Assembly (NCBI RefSeq): GCF_014356525.2
Contig: NC_052506.1
Coordinates: 8,673,698 to 8,737,697 of the forward strand
Length of the DNA: 64,000 nt
Source: Nilaparvata lugens
Lineage: Eukaryota > Arthropoda > Insecta > Hemiptera > Delphacidae
Direction of reading: 5' to 3'
The translations under genes and the position numbers were made by a program. Under the pieces are notes generated by a model. That model saw only the letters and a program-made list of their open reading frames with translations, was not told where the DNA came from and ran no database searches. Positions 33,801-44,190 of the stretch are shown piece by piece. Every line of letters starts with the position of its first letter. Within the stretch, counting starts at the first letter, position 1.

Positions 33801-35698
33801 GTACAGATCGACACAGTATAACGGGAACTTTTAAAAACATTAGTGGAAAAGGAAAATAGTTATTTGTATATCTAGAGTGAAAAGTACGACTTTTTCTCCC
33901 TGAGGGAAAAAGTTTGAAGCCCGAGGCGAAGCCGAGGGCAACAATTTTCCTGAGGGAGAAAAAGTATTTTTCGCTCGTGATGTACACAACATTTTTCCTC
34001 CATCTACATTTTTTTATAGAAACAGCAAATTAAATCATTCTAATAGCTTACGTATTGGTGACAATGTTTCCTAACAACATAACCTAAAAACTACAACCTA
34101 AAAACCGGTCGTCTGATAGGCACTGCTGATTGCGCTATCTATCGGCCAAAGTTGTAACAATCATATCAGCTGAGCTACCAAAAATGGCTGACTCCAGATC
34201 ACGCGGTTCAATTTGAATTGCAGAATGCAGATCAAAAATATTTGTTGGCTGGTATTTTGAATAGAATAAAATATTTTAAAAATTGTATAAATTTTTATCG
34301 TCTACCAATATTAAGAATATAATATCATACAAACATATATTTCATGAGTTGATCAAATTTCTGGTTGTGGTATTGAATTCAGTTGACTCAATGACAGACA
34401 CCTCTATTACGCTTTCTCATCTGAGCTTAGACCTTCTAACCTATATTACCATGTAAGTTTTTTAAATAGAGATGCTTCCCATGTTATTTAAATGGAGTCA
34501 CTTTTACTCCCTAGGGAGTTTTTCTGTTTTTTACTACCTTGAGCGAAAAAGTGACACTTTAGTATTATGTTTCAGGGAGTAAAGTAAGTACTTTAGACAG
34601 TAGGTGGAGGAAAAATGATTTTATACAAACTAACGTAAAGTTCAAGACTTGCCATTTGAGAATTATTAATAACATCTATCACTTTTTGACAATTACTTCT
34701 TTAAGGCTGTTCGGGTACACTTTTTTCAGTATTTAAATTGGATAATCTTTTTCAATATAATTGTTAAGGTAGGAGTAAGGGTAAGAGTGAGAAAAATTGG
34801 CAACTGAAATTGTTAAGTTGTCTAATGAGCGAGTTATGGGTAGTTGAAGTGCTAACTTTCCAGATTCCGTTTTCTTTCCAGATCATAAACGGTTTCGACT
34901 ATATTATTAGAACTTCTCTTAAAAATTCAAAAAATGTATCTTTCAAACTAAAACATTTTATCCCACATATCGTTCATATATAAAAAAGTAACAATTTTTG
35001 TAAATTCGATAACTTGTTTTGGCATTAATCGCGAAAAAAACGTAAATTAGAACAAAGCCAATGATATTATCAATGTATTAAATAAAACTCCGATGGAAAA
35101 TTCGAAACCGTTTATGATCTGGAAAGAAAACGGAGTTAGCACTTCAACAGCCCATAACTCGCTTATTAGACCACTTAAAAATTTCAGTTGCCACTTTTTC
35201 TCACTCTTATAATGATCTTAACAATTATATTGAAAAAGATTATCCAATAAAAAGGAATACGGAACAGCCCTAAGATGGCTTCCTCCTGAACGAATACACT
35301 CTTGAAATCTGTGTTAACAATTCTCATTGATCGCTGCGACATCTGCGTTTCCTGGTCCCATGATCTGTCCACTGCAATTTTCTGTTTGTGGAGCTATCTC
35401 AAATCAAACGTTTTCACAACTTGACCAATAACTGTGGTTGAATCATAACAGACAATTCAAAATGAAATTAACAATATCCCAGCTGAAATGTTGCAGCAAT
35501 CGTTCAGAAATCTCAACACAGATTTCAAGAGGAGGAAGCCATCTTGAAGAATTAGTTGTTAAAAAGTGATAGATGTTATTAATAATTCTCAAATGGCAAG
35601 TCTTGAACTATACATTAGTTTGAATGAAATAATTTTCCCTTTCCACTAATGTTTTATGGCGTTTTTTAAAAGTTTCCGTTATTCTGTGTCATCCTGTA
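33801..35698. mobile_element. GACACAGAATAACGGGAAC element, copy 2, with insertion
   Basis: The ends are TACAGATCGACACAGTATAA and the inverse of TACAGGATGACACAGAATAA. A ~750-bp element is inserted at ~33,857-34,610. The right part from 35,029 is included in the 1,162-bp tandem duplication. Minus-strand frames at 35,184-35,372 and 36,345-36,539 are the two duplicated versions of one chance frame. Confidence 0.7.
33857..34610. mobile_element. ~750-bp insertion related to the ATAGTTATTTGT family
   Basis: Absent from copy 1, which runs from GTGGAAAAGGA directly to AAATGATTTTAT. The left end AATAGTTATTTGTATATCTA resembles the 16,715 element. It contains AAGCCCGAGGCGAAGCCGAG, parallel to the CGCCCGAGC...GCGAGGGCGG block there, and inverted short repeats of CTTTTTCTCCCTGAGGG. 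The right end is TAGACAGTAGGTGGAGG. Non-coding. Confidence 0.65.
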
Positions 35699-36190
35699 TA
35701 ATGATGATAGTCTTCGATTACAAAAGGAATAGATTGGAATTCAGTCACTCTTCAACCATTCATTGCTCAATCATTGCAGATGCACAACTATTTTGTCAAT
35801 AGGTACTAACTAAGTATGATAAGAATATCTATTCTTTTCTTTGGTACTACTAAAATCCGTTTAGTTAAAATTTTTTTGCTGATGAGATCTAGGCTAGTGT
35901 GTGAGTAATTAGTCGGATGATGATGAGAGAAGAGATTACAGCATTGATTAGTCTACAAAATACATGCTTTGATTTAATTTCTACCTTTGTGTTGATCAAC
36001 TAATTTTACATAACTACAGATGGAAATTACTGAGATATTGCAATTATTCAAATGCTAATGAATTAATAATTATTATTAAACTAAAATCCATATTAAATGC
36101 TGTAATTCAGTCTTCGGGGTGAATTACAGCATTCAATTTGGATTTTCGTTTAATAATAATTATTTGTTTTACATAATGTGTTGATATTAT
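35029..36190 (+). repeat. 1,162-bp recent tandem duplication, unit 1
   Basis: It runs from TCGCGAAAAAAACGTAAATT to the joint at 36,191 and is followed at once by a near-identical second unit. Differences I notice are a one-base change in an A run, one C indel at ~35,371/36,533 and one T indel near 35,633/36,798. It includes the right half of the inverted-repeat element and a hairpin element (36,060-36,162). Confidence 0.9.
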
Positions 36191-37353
36191 TCGCGAAAAA
36201 ACGTAAATTAGAACAAAGCCAATGATATTATCAATGTATTAAATAAAACTCCGATGGAAAATTCGAAACCGTTTATGATCTGGAAAGAAAACGGAGTTAG
36301 CACTTCAACAGCCCATAACTCGCTTATTAGACCACTTAAAAATTTCAGTTGCCACTTTTTCTCACTCTTATAATGATCTTAACAATTATATTGAAAAAGA
36401 TTATCCAATAAAAAGGAATACGGAACAGCCCTAAGATGGCTTCCTCCTGAACGAATACACTCTTGAAATCTGTGTTAACAATTCTCATTGATCGCTGCGA
36501 CATCTGCGTTTCCTGGTCCCATGATCTGTCCACCTGCAATTTTCTGTTTGTGGAGCTATCTCAAATCAAACGTTTTCACAACTTGACCAATAACTGTGGT
36601 TGAATCATAACAGACAATTCAAAATGAAATTAACAATATCCCAGCTGAAATGTTGCAGCAATCGTTCAGAAATCTCAACACAGATTTCAAGAGGAGGAAG
36701 CCATCTTGAAGAATTAGTTGTTAAAAAGTGATAGATGTTATTAATAATTCTCAAATGGCAAGTCTTGAACTATACATTAGTTTGAATGAAATAATTTTTC
36801 CCTTTCCACTAATGTTTTATGGCGTTTTTTAAAAGTTTCCGTTATTCTGTGTCATCCTGTATAATGATGATAGTCTTCGATTACAAAAGGAATAGATTGG
36901 AATTCAGTCACTCTTCAACCATTCATTGCTCAATCATTGCAGATGCACAACTATTTTGTCAATAGGTACTAACTAAGTATGATAAGAATATCTATTCTTT
37001 TCTTTGGTACTACTAAAATCCGTTTAGTTAAAATTTTTTTGCTGATGAGATCTAGGCTAGTGTGTGAGTAATTAGTCGGATGATGATGAGAGAAGAGATT
37101 ACAGCATTGATTAGTCTACAAAATACATGCTTTGATTTAATTTCTACCTTTGTGTTGATCAACTAATTTTACATAACTACAGATGGAAATTACTGAGATA
37201 TTGCAATTATTCAAATGCTAATGAATTAATAATTATTATTAAACTAAAATCCATATTAAATGCTGTAATTCAGTCTTCGGGGTGAATTACAGCATTCAAT
37301 TTGGATTTTCGTTTAATAATAATTATTTGTTTTACATAATGTGTTGATATTAT
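36191..37353 (+). repeat. 1,162-bp recent tandem duplication, unit 2
   Basis: The second unit ends at ATTATTCG before TCTGTAGGAG. The source sites read ATTAATCGCGAAA and ATTATTCGTCTG, and the joint reads ATTATTCGCGAAA, so only TCG is shared. It includes a hairpin element at 37,223-37,325. Confidence 0.9.
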
Positions 37354-37799
37354 TCGTCTGTAGGAGACATGATATATCAATTTTTTTATGCAGAGATCGT
37401 AGACACTGTTCATGATCATCTTCTAATTTTAATTAAACAATGGCGCCGAAGCTCGAAAAGTGTGTTAGAACAAAAGTTTGGCTAACCTCATTACAAAGTT
37501 AGCAGCGTTTCTCCTCATTACGAACAGTGATAATCCGAAGCATGCTGATAAAATGTGAGGTAGAAGGTTTTGGATTCAACGCAGTTGAAAAAAAAAACTG
37601 ATTTTGTGTCTTACCATTAGTTGAGTAAATTCTAGTTGATGAAACTAGCCATGATTCGTACCTGGAAAATTAAAATACAGTTGTATTAGAAAAATCAAAT
37701 TCAAGTTTAAAATGATGTGGAAAGCGACAATTCAAACTCATTGAGTAAACAAATAGTGCACATTTAACTAGAGATGAATAGGTACATTTTCCGATTCAC
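37354..37799. other. Counterpart of 15,400-15,950
   Basis: AT-rich; shortened relative to copy 1 around 37,735 (about 110 bases absent). Nothing recognised. Confidence 0.4.
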
Positions 37800-37928
37800 T
37801 TTGTATATTTTAAAGAATTCTGAAACAACAAAATCAAGAGATTTTTTGGATTACGTCCTAAGGACTCGAAATATGGAGTATAACACAAGTCAGGTCAATA
37901 GTTTCACATAAAACATAATTAACACTAA

Positions 37929-38304
37929 GAGCCGGTTTCCGAGCTCGGGATTTAGTTAAGTTCTAGACTTTAAACAGCTGGAGTCAAAAATTGGCTTTCC
38001 AAAACGGGGCGTAGTCGTAGTCATTGTCAAAGTCAAGTTTGAATTAAATTTCAAAAAAACTAAATTTGAATACAAAATAAAATGAAGAGAAAATAGTGTA
38101 AAGTTTCAGCTATTTTGAGTTATTTGGAAATGTTTAATTTCGTCAAGAAATAACGTTTTCAATATTATAGAAATGAGAAAATAAAAACTGCGACTACTGT
38201 TATAAAAACTGCGACTACGCCCCGTTTTGGAAAGCTAATTTTCTGACTCCAGCTGTTTAAAGTCTAGAACTTAACTAAATCCCGAGCTCGGAAACCGGCC
38301 CTAA
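37929..38304. mobile_element. ~375-bp inverted-repeat element (GAGCCGGTTTCCGAGCTCGG)
   Basis: The left arm has GAGCCGGTTTCCGAGCTCGG, TTTAGTTAAGTTCTAGACTT and TAAACAGCTGGAGTCA, then CCAAAACGGGGCGTAGTCG. The right arm is the inverse and ends CCGAGCTCGGAAACCGGCCC. It looks like a hAT-type or similar miniature element. Present only in copy 2. Confidence 0.8.
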
Positions 38305-38499
38305 GTTAACATAATTCAACCTAGTCTAGTAAGTCAAACCTAGTCTTGGTGTGAAAGAAACTTTTGTACACTATAAAATACTCTATCAACTAAATATTTT
38401 TTGAAGATTTTCAAATCATCATTACCTTAAAGGAGTTGTGGTAACCTGCAATAAAATTTCCTTCCAATAAAACCTTTTATTTTGTTAAACGATTAATTG

Positions 38500-38712
38500 T
38501 TAATTTTTTATCTTTTCAGTTAAATCTTTTATTTTGTATCTTATTTTTTGTTCAAATAATCTACTATTATGCGTCATTGCATGATAATCAGCTCTGTTTC
38601 GTGTATTGTACTCATGTATATTTGAATTTTGGTCCACACCACTCGTTTTCACATACATAGGCTTCATGTCAAAAAAGATAAGCGCTTGTAGGATGGATAG
38701 CTTCAAAGCCAA
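38500..38712 (-). pseudogene. C-terminal fragment of a non-LTR retrotransposon reverse transcriptase
   Basis: The 70-codon minus frame contains NIHEYNTRNRADYHAMTHNS and RLFEQKIRYKIK. The pattern [IH].YNTRN...(L)FE...Y.G.K is the familiar segment just after the reverse transcriptase domain of jockey/CR1/I-like elements. No catalytic residues remain and the frame stops soon after. It lies in the copy 2-specific insertion (~37,800-38,985). Confidence 0.6.
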
Positions 38713-38749
38713 AAAATCACTTCACTTATATGGGCTACTTGATTCAAAA

Positions 38750-38985
38750 AAAAAACTTTTAGTACTCTTTTATTAAAAACTTAAAACATGTTAATGACTA
38801 GTTCCGACCAAAGGTAATTTACTAGTTAAAATGTATAAAATTAAATTTATTTATTAATAAATAATAATAATTCAATAAAAATAAATTTATTTTTTTACAT
38901 TTCAACTTCAAAATGACCTATGGTCGAAGCTAGTCGATAGAATATTTTATAGTTTTTAATAAAAGGGTACTAAAAGTTTTTATAT
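38750..38985. mobile_element. Two-armed TGACCTATGGTCGAAGCTAGT element
   Basis: The left arm CTTTTAGTACTCTTTTATTA... GACTAGTTCCGACCAAAGGT and the right arm ATGACCTATGGTCGAAGCTA... TAATAAAAGGGTACTAAAAG are inverse. Copy 1 keeps only the right arm (16,000-16,110). The arms hold the stem-GAAGC-AATAAA layout. Confidence 0.65.
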
Positions 38986-39601
38986 TGTTTTTATTTTACT
39001 TCAAAACCAAGTTTACTTACACTTTTACCAAACAATATAACTAATGTGTAATAAGCAAGTAACATAAATCAATTAAGAACAACCCTACTTGCACCAGTAA
39101 TTTCATGGCACAGCGAGCTCTTAGCGTACCTAAATTAATGTACACAGAGTATGAAGCGGCAAGCTCATCATCACAGGTGAAAACCTTACGGGTGGTCTCA
39201 TTAGTGCGCCAGGAAACCGCTGCTAGCTAACAGTCAACATTATTTTGATGCAGTACCCGAGCACAACTGTGCGCCATTATAACTTATATACGAAAATGTT
39301 GCGTCGGTTAATTGTCAAGAATTAGGGACTGTTCTACAACTGTAATTAGTATCTCGAATGTCGTCACAAGCTTCAGGCTGTTATTGCCCAAGGAGAGAAA
39401 GGTGGGTGTAATCAGATTTGAGAGAAAGTAAACCATCACTGGAACATCATAAGTCTTTGATGGAATTTATAATTAATAGGATTGTAAACGAGCTACAAAG
39501 GTACACTACAATTACTATTCACAGAATTTCTAAAATTGACGAGTCATAAAGTAAAAAGGAGAAATATTTATTTTATCTCGTACATACTTGAATTACTAGA
39601 A
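38986..39601. other. Counterpart of 16,111-16,714
   Basis: Close match to copy 1. Nothing recognised. Confidence 0.35.
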
Positions 39602-40140
39602 ATAGGTATTTGTGCAACTAGTGCGCAAAGTGACAGTTTGCTGCACCGAAAGAAACGTTTACGCCCGAGCCGTAGGCGAGGGCGGAATGGTTTCTTGAGT
39701 GCAGCAGAGTAACTTTGCGCACGTATTTCACATTAAATTTTTCCTACAGTTACCATTGAATATGAAAAGTGGGTAATTATGGGTAAAATTCCCTGAAATC
39801 CATCAAATGTTTTTGTGTGTAACTTTATTATTAATAAAAACCTTAATTTATTTAAAATTGAATAATAATGTAGTAGTAAATGAATGAAGGCGGCACATGG
39901 CAATGTGGTGACTGTCGCGGCTGTCATCGTTGTCCACTGCCTTAATATTATTATAACGTGCACCACGGTCAGTGTTACCAACTTAATTTTCATTTTCCTG
40001 CACTGGTGCTCCATATAACCTACTTATTATTTTGCGTTGTCATGCTGCAAATCTGGAGTACGCAAAGTACTCACTTTGCGCACTAGTGAGGAAAAGTGAT
40101 TCTTTGCGTTCTGTAATCAGTGCAGGAATGGCCACTTTTC
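39602..40140. mobile_element. ATAGTTATTTGTGCAACTAG element, internally deleted
   Basis: The left arm (39,602-39,945) matches 16,715-17,060, then at ATTATTATAACGTGCACC the sequence jumps to the equivalent of 17,600. About 540 bases of copy 1, including the right arm, are absent. Confidence 0.65.
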
Positions 40141-40184
40141 AATTTCTCTACTGAGAATGATGTTTTAACATTGTTTTATCAATA

Positions 40185-40284
40185 NNNNNNNNNNNNNNNN
40201 NNNNNNNNNNNNNNNNNNNNNNNNNNNNNNNNNNNNNNNNNNNNNNNNNNNNNNNNNNNNNNNNNNNNNNNNNNNNNNNNNNNN
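40185..40284. other. 100-N assembly gap
   Basis: Exactly 100 N, a usual placeholder for unknown length. By comparison with copy 1 it stands for up to ~1.7 kb (17,827-19,526), including GA tracts, which are hard to assemble. Confidence 0.98.
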
Positions 40285-40576
40285 ACAATATATACTGGCT
40301 TATACACTTATATACAATAGCTTACAATACAGCAAACTTATAGATGAATTTACATAATATAGACTAAGAAAATAATTATTGAACTGTATATGATATGAAA
40401 AAGCAATTTGTAATATAATAACTAAAGATAATAATTATATTGTTATGCATCTACATAAATTGGCGGAGCTTTGGACATATCACATATTAATGTCCATTCT
40501 TCGTAAAGAATATTAAAAATATCCTCCCCACTAACTCTCTACCAAAATATAAAATATCCTCCCCATTAACAGCCGG

Positions 40577-40617
<41 letters not shown>

Positions 40618-40640
40618 TGAGTAAGAGAGAGAGAGACAGG
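40285..40640 (-). repeat. GA-associated retroelement tail and GA tract, copy 2
   Basis: 40,285-40,560 matches 19,527-19,795, and the GA tract is ~40,575-40,638. The tail reads toward the minus strand. Confidence 0.7.
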
Positions 40641-41261
40641 AGAGTAATGACAGGGGGATTTGATGAGGCAAAACTACTGAAGGGGCGATTGCCTCTGCCA
40701 AACGCAGTGAATCGTGTAATGAACGGCAGGCAACAACCATACACCATCATAGCAGTCGAGTAGTCCACCACATCACGCTGTACAAGTACCAGTCCCCAAC
40801 CCCATTAATCACTTGCACCCGCACAAGCACATGCCATTATTAGAAGCCGGGCACAACACTACCGGAATTCAGCACGGACAAGATCGACTGAAGAACCAAC
40901 CGCAAATGACAATGACGCACAGAAGCTCGCATATACTGCCCTCCCAAAAACATCAAAGCAACTGTTTATCTATGCAATTAGGTCTACAACGTCGATAGGT
41001 GGACGAGAACTCTATCCCGAGGGTAAACATTTTCAGCAGAATTCAAAGAGCAACAAGGGAAATTTCACCAATAAACCACAACCCCTAGAGCAATAGCTTC
41101 ATCAGACCACGCTTAGTGCAATATATTTATACGAGTACCATACATCAATGACTCATGTCCGGAAATGATGACTTAGAAACATAGACCCAAGTCATAGTGC
41201 GTTGGATGTTAACTCATGATGCAAATGCGTATACTGTTCGATGTATAACTCGTCGCTATTA
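40641..41261. other. Counterpart of 19,870-20,499
   Basis: The 61-codon frame is at 40,813-40,998. Balanced composition; unrecognised. Confidence 0.35.
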
Positions 41262-41862
41262 CCATAGAGAAACAATAGCATAAGTAGATATCCCATGGTC
41301 GCAACTTTTACTGTTATCTCAAGCAGATAGTCCATGTAGTTCTTTCTGTGAAGCTTTGTGTCGCTGGAAGTCTCTCAAAACAACAGCTGTTGTAGCTATG
41401 GTGAAAGTGATATTTTCGAGCTCAAAATTTAAGTGATTTTATTCTATATCTTGTGAATATTTGAAGTTTGGTTTTTGTTTTAACGGAAGTTTCATTATCA
41501 ATTTATCTAAATTTGAAATTCTTTGTTTTATTCTGATTCATAGTTTCAGATTGAAGATTTGGTGTTGAAATTGTAGTGAACATAACCTACATAATATTTG
41601 GACGATTTGTGACAAAATCAGGAAATTGAAGAAGTTTTGGGCAATAGCCTGTTTTTTCTTTTCCGACTATTGTATTGTTCGCTCTATCTAATAAATAAAT
41701 AAATAAATAATTATTGTGCCGTTCATACACTCTCACCCGGCCAAAATATTAAAAATCTACAATAATGGACAGTAATCAGCTTGAGATAACAGTAAAAGTT
41801 GCGAAATAAACGCCCTATACCATGGGATATCTACTTACGCTATTGTTTCTCTATGATATTAC
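41262..41862. mobile_element. ACCATAGAG-family element interrupted by a retroelement
   Basis: It starts ACCATAGAGAAACAATAGCA and ends CTATTGTTTCTCTA. The part from CATGGTCGCAAC shows a ~20-base internal loss. 41,377-41,710 is inserted after AGTCTCTCA. Confidence 0.75.
41377..41710 (+). mobile_element. Retrotransposon 3' end, (AATA)n tail, copy 2 only
   Basis: Contains GGAAATTGAAGAAGTTTTGG, GCAATAGCCTGTTTTTTCTT and TCTAATAAATAAATAAATAA. Same family as 43,877-44,104 (inverted) and, at its 3' end, 5,995-6,085. No target duplication is clear. Confidence 0.65.
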
Positions 41863-41865
41863 TGT

Positions 41866-42055
41866 GTTGAGCCACTACCTCCGTAAAAGCCATAGTGCAT
41901 TCTGGTGAAGTCAGCACAGGTAGGGCTCCTACACCAATAACAATTTGTTTATTTCAGCTGATCTATTATCAGCTAGTGCTTTATTGATGTTGGAGCCCTA
42001 CCTGTGCTGACGTCACCAGAATGCACTATGGCTTGTTTATGGAGGTAGTGGTTGA
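41866..42055. mobile_element. GAGCCACTACCTCCG hairpin element, copy 2
   Basis: Counterpart of 21,108-21,315, shorter by ~18 bases in the right arm (ATGGTGACTATGGCTGC is missing). TGACGTCA persists in the right arm only. Confidence 0.7.
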
Positions 42056-42499
42056 GCATCCCTCAAAGCGTCAATATACATTTGTAAATGCAAATCAAAA
42101 TGCATGTTTTCTAATCAATGTAAAATCTATGCACTCTGACTAATGGCTATCGATTAATAAAATTAAAAGTTGGAGCTCGTGTCTGCAAAGGAATATGAAC
42201 TGTAAGTAAAGTAGAGTGTATGGAAATTGCAGAGCGAGAGCACAACTGAGTTCAATGTTGAATAGTGTTCTAAGGGATATTTCATTAATTATTAATCAAC
42301 GAAAATTGGAATTGTATGCTGTAATTGACCCCGAAGACTTCTGCCACTGCAAATATTGACAACAGGGTAAACAGCTAGATGGAAAATAATAATTTTATTA
42401 TTAATTCATTATCATTTGAATAATTGCAATATCTCAGTAATTTCCATTTGATATTTTATTGATTACTTACAAAATAAATTGAGAGATTCATTTAATAAT

Positions 42500-42863
42500 A
42501 TCAGGGCATCGAGCTTCTCTCGTTATTTTTATTCATTGATAAACAGAACACAATTCTCTAAAATGATCGTGTTTATATTTCACAGCTGGCTATACGTCAT
42601 CTTATGAATTTCGGGGATGCGATATTTAGATTTTTCACATACTCACTTATTTACTATCCACAGCTGTTTCAGCCAAGGATGAATGTCCTTTTAATGTCGT
42701 TCAGCGAGTTTTCTCAGGGATGAGACCTAGTGCAATCGAATCTTTATATCATGAACCTACTATGTTCCAAATTTCTTGAAAATCGTTAGAGCCGTTTTCG
42801 AGATCCGTTAAACATAAATAACCAGATATATAAATACATAAATTTCTCGCTTAATATAATAGG
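42500..42863 (+). mobile_element. ~360-bp insertion between 88-bp direct repeats
   Basis: Starts near TCAGGGCATCGAGCTTCTCT and ends TTTCTCGCTTAATATAATAG. The ATTTCTTGAAAATCGTTAGA and AACATAAATAACCAGATATA blocks look like a LINE or other 3' region. The flanks 42,414-42,500 and 42,864-42,952 are ~93% similar copies of a sequence single in copy 1 (~21,660-21,755). Confidence 0.6.
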
Positions 42864-42952
42864 ATTTGAATAATTGCAATATATCAGTAACTTCCATCTG
42901 ATATTTATTGATTACTTACGAAATAAATTGAGAGAGATTCATTTAATATTAT

Positions 42953-43675
42953 TAAAATGAGCAATATAAATGCGATTATTCTGCTAATCTGCTCACATGT
43001 GTTCCAATTCTAATTGTAACTCTAATTATGTATGTCATGACTGATAATAAATTACGCTGTTGGTTCGGTCTTATTGAATAATGCAGATGAAATCAGTACT
43101 AGTTTTGCATTGTAGAATAGAGGCCTGGACATTGGAAGAATCGTTAATGCTTGGCATATTGCTATACCCAACTGCATTCGATTTGCATTGTAATCTAATT
43201 AATAGCACATTTCAAAAAGCATGGAGTGTTCATGATGTGATTCAAACGCCTCTAGCTGATAATAAGTTAGTGATTACGATCTGTTTCAAATCACCTAGAA
43301 AAGTTGTAATTTCGCACGTAAATGGAAGTTAATAGTAGGCTAATCGTCATTAGTATTTAATAACAGAGCTCACTATACATCATTTCGCTGCACTTCTCAT
43401 TTCAATTTTCCGGTTGTAATCTGTGGTATCGTTCTAAATGATAACTAGATAACTAGATCATACATTTTCATTTTATTCTCTTATTTCATGCTTTGATTTA
43501 TTTTGTAGATATTGAGGTACGCTAAACTGTGGATATATCGGAAGGGCACGTTAAATTGTCAGTCCCGACTGAAATATGACAGTTATAAGGCTCAAAATAT
43601 ATATTCAGGTGAGGTGGAACCTTCACGTAAGAGACTTTCACCAACAAAAGCCGTACGAATTTACATGAAGTTAGA
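42953..43675. other. Counterpart of 21,755-22,455
   Basis: The 83-codon frame at 43,081-43,332 and 75-codon frame at 43,512-43,739 are altered or shorter in copy 1. Nothing recognised. Confidence 0.35.
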
Positions 43676-44190
43676 AACAATTTCAAATTCAATTTATTTA
43701 TTCACAAACATGCAAGATAAATACAAATTAACAAAATGAATACATGCAAAACATACAACAGCAAACAATCACATTGAAATATTAGTGCTTAAAAAAAGGG
43801 GGAGGATTGAAGTGGTTTCCAACTATGGTTATCCATGTACTAGAAAAGCCTTGAACTTTATTCATTTATTCATTGATTAATTAATTAATTTATTTATTTA
43901 TTAGAACAGTCACAAACACGATATTTGGAAAGAGAAACAGGCAATTGCCCAAAACTTCTTCAATTCCTTGATTTTGGCACATAAATAGTCCAAAGTGAGG
44001 TTAAGTTTAAAATTTCTGTTTTCACCAAAGATTAACACTCAGAGAATACGTATTCGAGATATGACTGATGAATTTTGAATTTCGAAGGGTTGATAAGAGC
44101 CGGAATTTAATCATATACAAATACAATCCAGGTAAAAACAACAGGCATTTGCCCAAAAATGCTTTAAACCTTAGTTTGGAATTCACAGTC
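43676..44190 (-). mobile_element. LINE-like tails with a nested (TTTA)n-tailed insert
   Basis: Counterpart of 22,456-22,760. At CATTTATTCAT the second tail is split by 43,877-44,104, a minus-strand member of the 41,377 family (TTATTTATTTATTAGAACAG, GGCAATTGCCCAAAACTTCT). Confidence 0.6.

Noticed and set aside
35184..36539. Two identical 62-64-codon minus frames as a duplicated gene
   Set aside because: Both are the same chance frame in the 1,162-bp tandem duplication of an inverted-repeat element, with no domain.
40120..40320. 66-codon plus frame across the gap
   Set aside because: It runs through 100 N and has no meaning.
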